Shown: piece by piece, positions 60,690-64,000 of the stretch | How the letters are laid out: each line of letters begins with the position of its first letter | Position numbering within the stretch: position 1 is the stretch's first letter | DNA from: Struthidea cinerea | Taxonomy: Eukaryota > Chordata > Aves > Passeriformes > Corcoracidae | Assembly: GCA_013397865.1 (NCBI GenBank) | Contig: VZTI01004087.1 | Span: 434,260 to 498,259 of the forward strand | Length of the DNA: 64,000 nt | Direction of reading: 5' to 3' | The notes under the pieces: model-generated | What the model saw: only the letters and a program-made list of their open reading frames with translations | Told to the model about the DNA's origin: nothing | The model's database searches: none | Translations under genes and position numbers: made by a program

Positions 60690-61177
60690 CTGCAGGGGAT
60701 GGAAACACAACTGATTTGTTGTCTTGGCTTATTTGTTGCTTGCTAACAGCTCGGGTCTAGAATGTTGGAGAGAAACTGCTGCGGATCATTCAGTCTGCAA
60801 GCTATTATCCTTTGTTACTCATCCATATAGAGACAAATGATGCTATTGGGGAGACCTTTAGCGTATCATGAATGACATCAAGGCCCTTGGGGTGGTAATG
60901 AAGGGCATGAGAACGCAGGCAGCATTCTTGGTTTTGCTGCTGAAGGGCAAAAGCTTAGTTAAGTATGCACTGCACAAAAACCCTGGTTGCATGGCTGGTG
61001 TTGAAGCAGGATTTCGTATTTTAGGAGTGTGGAATCATTTCTGAAAAGTAAGGACTTCTAGAGAGAAGAAGGCATGAGGAAGATGCAAAGTGTGTCAAGA
61101 CCTTTATTTTTTCTTCTTTTTTTTTTTTTTTTTTTGCCAACAGACTTGCTAACCTAGTGAGGAGGGCTTTAAATTAG
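60690..61177 (+). pseudogene. CR1 ORF1 relic, esterase-like domain
   Basis: Frame-shifted translation gives VWNVGEKLLRIIQSA-like then YYPLLLIHIETND at about 60803-60841. This corresponds to the GTND block of the SGNH-type esterase domain described for CR1-like ORF1 proteins; the glycine before TND is replaced by glutamate here. The C-terminal signature RLANLVRRALN followed by a TAG stop is intact at 61142-61177. Between them the coding sequence is disrupted by stops and by a T19 run at 61117-61135. In CR1 elements ORF1 encodes an auxiliary protein of uncertain retrotransposition role. This copy is dead. Confidence 0.75.
61117..61135. repeat. T19 homopolymer inside CR1 ORF1
   Basis: Nineteen consecutive T just before the conserved RLANLVRRALN codons. 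It is a later expansion or insertion that destroys the reading frame. Confidence 0.9.
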
Positions 61178-61319
61178 ATTCATTTGAGGATGGTAATGCT
61201 AACCCAAGAGACACGGAGAAAAAGAAGGTACTCCCCAGGGCGCAGAATAATGCAGAAAGATCTCCCTTCTGCTGCTTCTGCTGTGAAAGCTTCATGCCTA
61301 AGGGACTCTCACATATGAC

Positions 61320-63175
61320 TGTATGCAAAGTCATGAAACTTGGGAAGCAACAAGAAGAACTTAGAAGCCTGTGCACAGTTGCAGAGCTGTTGTTGAGATT
61401 AAAAAGAGATGATGGAACAGCACCATCCCCTGGACTCAAGCGGCACAAGGAGATGCTTAGATTGGATTTTGGGAAAAAAATATTCCTAGAAAGTCTTATC
61501 AAGCATTGAAACAGGCTACCCAGGGAAGTGGTTGGGTCATCATCCCTAGAGTTATGTAACAGCAGTGTAAATGTGGCACTTTGGGACATGGTTTAGTGGT
61601 GGACGTGACAGTGCTGGGTTAAGAGTTGGACTTGATGATCTTAAAGGTCTTTCCCAAACTAAATGATTCTGTAATTCTGTGAATGGAGATTTCTGTAGTT
61701 TGATTCAGGCTCTTTAGGAAAGATAGAGAAGATAGGATGGAAAGGTTACACTCTAGGCAAAGGATGAGTTTGAACGTGGGCAAACAAGTGAAGAGTCAGC
61801 TGAGATGGCTAAGGATCAAAAAGTAGATGAAAACAGTAGACATCATTGCAGGTGTTATGGATCGAGAAGGAAGTAGACAAACCTCGTTACAGCTGGAGGA
61901 AGCCTCATTATTACAAGCGCTGGAACTGGTGGGGGAATTTAACTACACTGCTAATGTTTGAAAGGACAACATGGTAATGTGATTCAGATTTCTGGAGTAT
62001 GTTGATGACACAGGGATCAATGAGCCAACTGTTCCATGCTGGTTACTATGAAATAGAAAGAACAGTCAGAGCTGTGAAGGCTGAATTCAGCTTTGGCAGA
62101 AGAAACTTCAAGACTGTGAAGTTTAAAACCGTGACAGAAGTGATCAAGACTAATAGTAGAATTATATCCCTGGAACTGAGAACAGATATTGGCTTGTTAA
62201 AAATCTGCTTGGCAGGCTCCTGTAGAAGACTGCCCTGAAGGGCAAAGAGGCCCAGGAGAACTACTTGATATTCAAACTGACCCCCTGATGCACGAGAACA
62301 GTCTGTTTCAACTTGCAAAGAGTTACAGTCATGGCAGAAGGCCAGCACTGATGAACAAAGATCTCCTGACTGAGCTCAAATACAAAAAGAATGTATGTAG
62401 AAGGTAGAAGGAGGAATGAGCTACCGAGGAGTAATACAGAGAGAGTGCTTGAGCATATAGGATTGGAGAGAGGAAAGACAAATCTCAGAATTTTAACTCA
62501 CACAGAATGTGAAGGACAGTGAGGGTTTCTATAATACACTGTAAACAAAGGGAAAGATAAGGAAAATGTAGTCCCACTGCTCATTGGAGTTGGACACATA
62601 GTGACAAAATATAAGAAAAGCCTGATGCATGGAGTTTTTCCTTTATTTTTACTGGGAAGTTTGGGCCAAGGGTCCTTAGGACTAGATATAGAATCTGTGA
62701 GAGCAAAGAATTTAATCACAGTGGAGAAAGAAAAAGTTAGAAATTATTTGAAGAAATTTCACATAAAAGAGTTCATTGGATCAGGTGGGATATACTTGAG
62801 GGTTTTGATGAAGCTGATCAACTTCAATTGACAGACCACTCTCAATTAACTTTGAAAGATCGTGGCAATCAGAGGAGGTTCCTGATGACTGCTTGTAAAT
62901 CTCATGTGTGTCTTCAACAAAGGCAAAAAAGAGGATCCAGGGAACTGCAGACTGGACAACTTCAGTCCCATTCCTGGAAAGACTATGAAATAAATCCTCT
63001 ATGAAGCCAGAGGCATATAAATGATAAGGTATATGACAAGCCACAATCCAGTACATGAACAACTGTGGACAATGAGCATGATTTAACAAGGACAGTTTTT
63101 GTCTGAACAACCTAACAGCTTTTGATTCAGCTAGTTGGTGAATAGAGGTAAAACAGTGCATGTGGACAACTGAAG
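61320..63175 (+). pseudogene. CR1 ORF2 relic, endonuclease and partial reverse transcriptase
   Basis: Traceable blocks in order: an N-terminal MKLGKQQEELRSLCTV at 61333, the inserted CR1 3' end (61437-61684), and endonuclease block QLEEASLLQALELVGEFNYT at about 61890-61948. After these come FRFLEYVDDTGINEPT near 61988-62030, VKDSEGFYNTL near 62510 and GHIVTKYKKSLMHGVFPLFL near 62595. Then come VEKEKVRNYLKKF near 62720, ERSWQSEEVPDD near 62855 and KGKKEDPGN near 62930. Many frameshifts and stops are present. The endonuclease-RT polyprotein is the retrotransposition enzyme of CR1; this copy is inactive. Confidence 0.85.
61437..61684 (+). mobile_element. CR1 LINE 3' end nested in an older CR1
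   Basis: It runs from GGACTCAAGCGGCACAAGG-type sequence through RLDFGKKIFLESLIKH in frame to CAGGCTACCCAGGGAAGTGG. It continues through GGACATGGTTTAGTGGTGG and GAGTTGGACTTGATGATCTT to the octamer tail ATGATTCTGTAATTCTGTG. It is more recent than the surrounding copy because the surrounding ORF2 resumes after it. Confidence 0.82.
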
Positions 63176-63759
63176 CCAGTTACTAGCAGCAGTTTTCCTT
63201 GGTTGGTAAGAGTCGATGCTGCCAGTGTCTTTATTCAATTTAAATTTGAAATTTGAAATACTTTATAAATTTGAATGAAGACATGAAACAAATAAATAAA
63301 TATGTATACATTAAATATATATAGCACTTGGTAAAAACTTAAATGTTACTAGAATGTTGTGCTGCTCATACAATGCCACTTTTACTTGCAGATCCATAAT
63401 TTGTGGCAACTGAATGGGCTTTGCCAGCAAAAAATGTCTTTCATTCTATTTCATCCATTCAGTTAGCTGTTAGCTGAATTTTATTTAGCCATTACATTAT
63501 CAGATGTCCCTTATTCCAGTTCCTAAAACTGTAAGTTGAAAGAACATAAATTTAGTGCAAACCATTTTAAAATTTGATATTTTAACCCCTCCAATTTACA
63601 AAGATGTCCCCAAATGGGAAATTTAACAACAACAGCAGAACCAAGATTTTTCCACCATCTGAAGACACTGAGGAGTCAGGATTCCATCTCTCCCCTTGCC
63701 TTTGCTAAGACTCTGTTATTAATGCTGCCTCTACTCTCTAATTAGATCTGTTCTCACCC
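63176..63759. other. AT-rich sequence, no gene seen
   Basis: No recognisable repeat or exon. Confidence 0.4.
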
Positions 63760-63890
63760 TTGGATGGAGTGCTTAGCAACTTGATCTAGTAAAATGCATC
63801 CCTGCCCATGGCAAGGGGGTTGTAATTAAATGACCTTTAAGACCCCTTCCAACCCAAGCCATTTTATGATTCCATGATTCTATGATTTCT
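63760..63890 (+). mobile_element. CR1 LINE 3' terminal fragment with octamer tail
   Basis: Contains CAACTTGATCTAGTAAAATG, CCCTGCCCATGGCAAGGGGG, TGACCTTTAAGACCCCTTCC and the tail TATGATTCCATGATTCTATG, which is about three octamer units. Only the last ~130 bp of the 3' UTR is present. Confidence 0.92.
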
Positions 63891-64000
63891 ATTGGCTATT
63901 GATAATAAAAGTTACAATTAATTATTCTGAAATGTAGCTTCTCTGTATAAATATTTACATACACCTATAATTTATTAAAAACTTATGGTAGGTGTGACAG

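Larger units (their letters stand above)
60690..63175 (+). mobile_element. Old CR1 LINE retaining ORF1 and ORF2 remains
   Basis: It is a heavily decayed plus-strand CR1 of about 2.5 kb in which both ORFs can be traced. ORF1 esterase-like blocks are at 60690-61177 and ORF2 blocks at about 61320-61436 and 61750-63175. A separate CR1 3' end (61437-61684) interrupts ORF2 near its start. The copy runs into the reverse transcriptase finger region (KGKKEDPGNCR at about 62920-62950; LVNRGKTVHVDN-like near 63130) and then stops, so the catalytic palm and 3' UTR are absent. Most avian CR1 copies are short 3' ends, so a copy with ORF1 but no 3' end is unusual. Confidence 0.85.

Noticed and set aside
61149..61589. 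146-codon minus ORF
   Set aside because: Antisense of CR1 ORF1/ORF2 and the nested CR1 tail. The plus strand carries the recognisable CR1 protein blocks.
62781..63161. 126-codon minus ORF
   Set aside because: Antisense of the decayed CR1 reverse transcriptase on plus.
1..64000. Search for CRISPR arrays, operons, tRNA or rRNA genes, and intact retroviral genes
   Set aside because: None is visible. The window is eukaryotic repeat-bearing noncoding DNA, and the LTRs are solo or partial with no internal gag-pol region.

Overview
This is vertebrate, almost certainly avian, nuclear DNA. The evidence is the repeat content: at least eleven fragments of chicken-repeat-1 (CR1) LINEs, several ending in the CR1-type ATTCTATG-like octamer tail, plus about ten solo or partial LTRs of avian endogenous retrovirus types (ERVL-like and ERVK-like). 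The LTR mix looks more like a songbird than a galliform, but that is a weaker inference. The background is AT-rich and looks like an intergenic desert or a very long intron. I recognise no host protein-coding exon, tRNA, rRNA, CRISPR array or intact retroviral gene. Nearly all the longer reading frames are byproducts of GC-rich LTRs or CR1 bodies.

Layout. 1-1520 is unique AT-rich sequence. 1521-3694 is a mosaic: an ERVL-type LTR 3' part on the minus strand, a CR1 ORF2 fragment (endonuclease to reverse transcriptase) on minus, then a second LTR 3' part of the same family on plus. 7968-8620, 12048-12420 and 13290-13799 are minus-sense LTRs. 15630-16262 is a CR1 3' end and 16790-17260 a CR1 endonuclease fragment. 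17261-25551 is almost free of recognisable repeats. 25552-32185 is the densest repeat cluster: an AAG microsatellite, a probable LTR, three further LTRs (one with a perfect 6-bp target duplication) and two CR1 fragments. 35111-35236 is a short CR1 tail and 36712-37778 a near-full-length GC-rich ERVL-type LTR. 37779-52687 is nearly repeat-free apart from microsatellites and one old tandem duplication. 52688-63890 holds four CR1 copies or fragments and a decayed LTR piece. One of these CR1 copies (60690-63175) is old but keeps traces of both ORF1 (esterase-like) and ORF2, with a separate CR1 3' end (61437-61684) lodged inside it.

No genes here work together as a system. The most informative larger-scale signals are the orientation bias of the LTRs (8 of 10 on minus), which would fit a window inside a long intron of a plus-strand gene, and two long repeat-poor stretches with a few candidate conserved regulatory elements. 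I found no evidence of an undescribed molecular system. The most testable unknowns are a 164-codon ORF with a strong Kozak context (42939-43433) and two shorter unassigned ORF regions.
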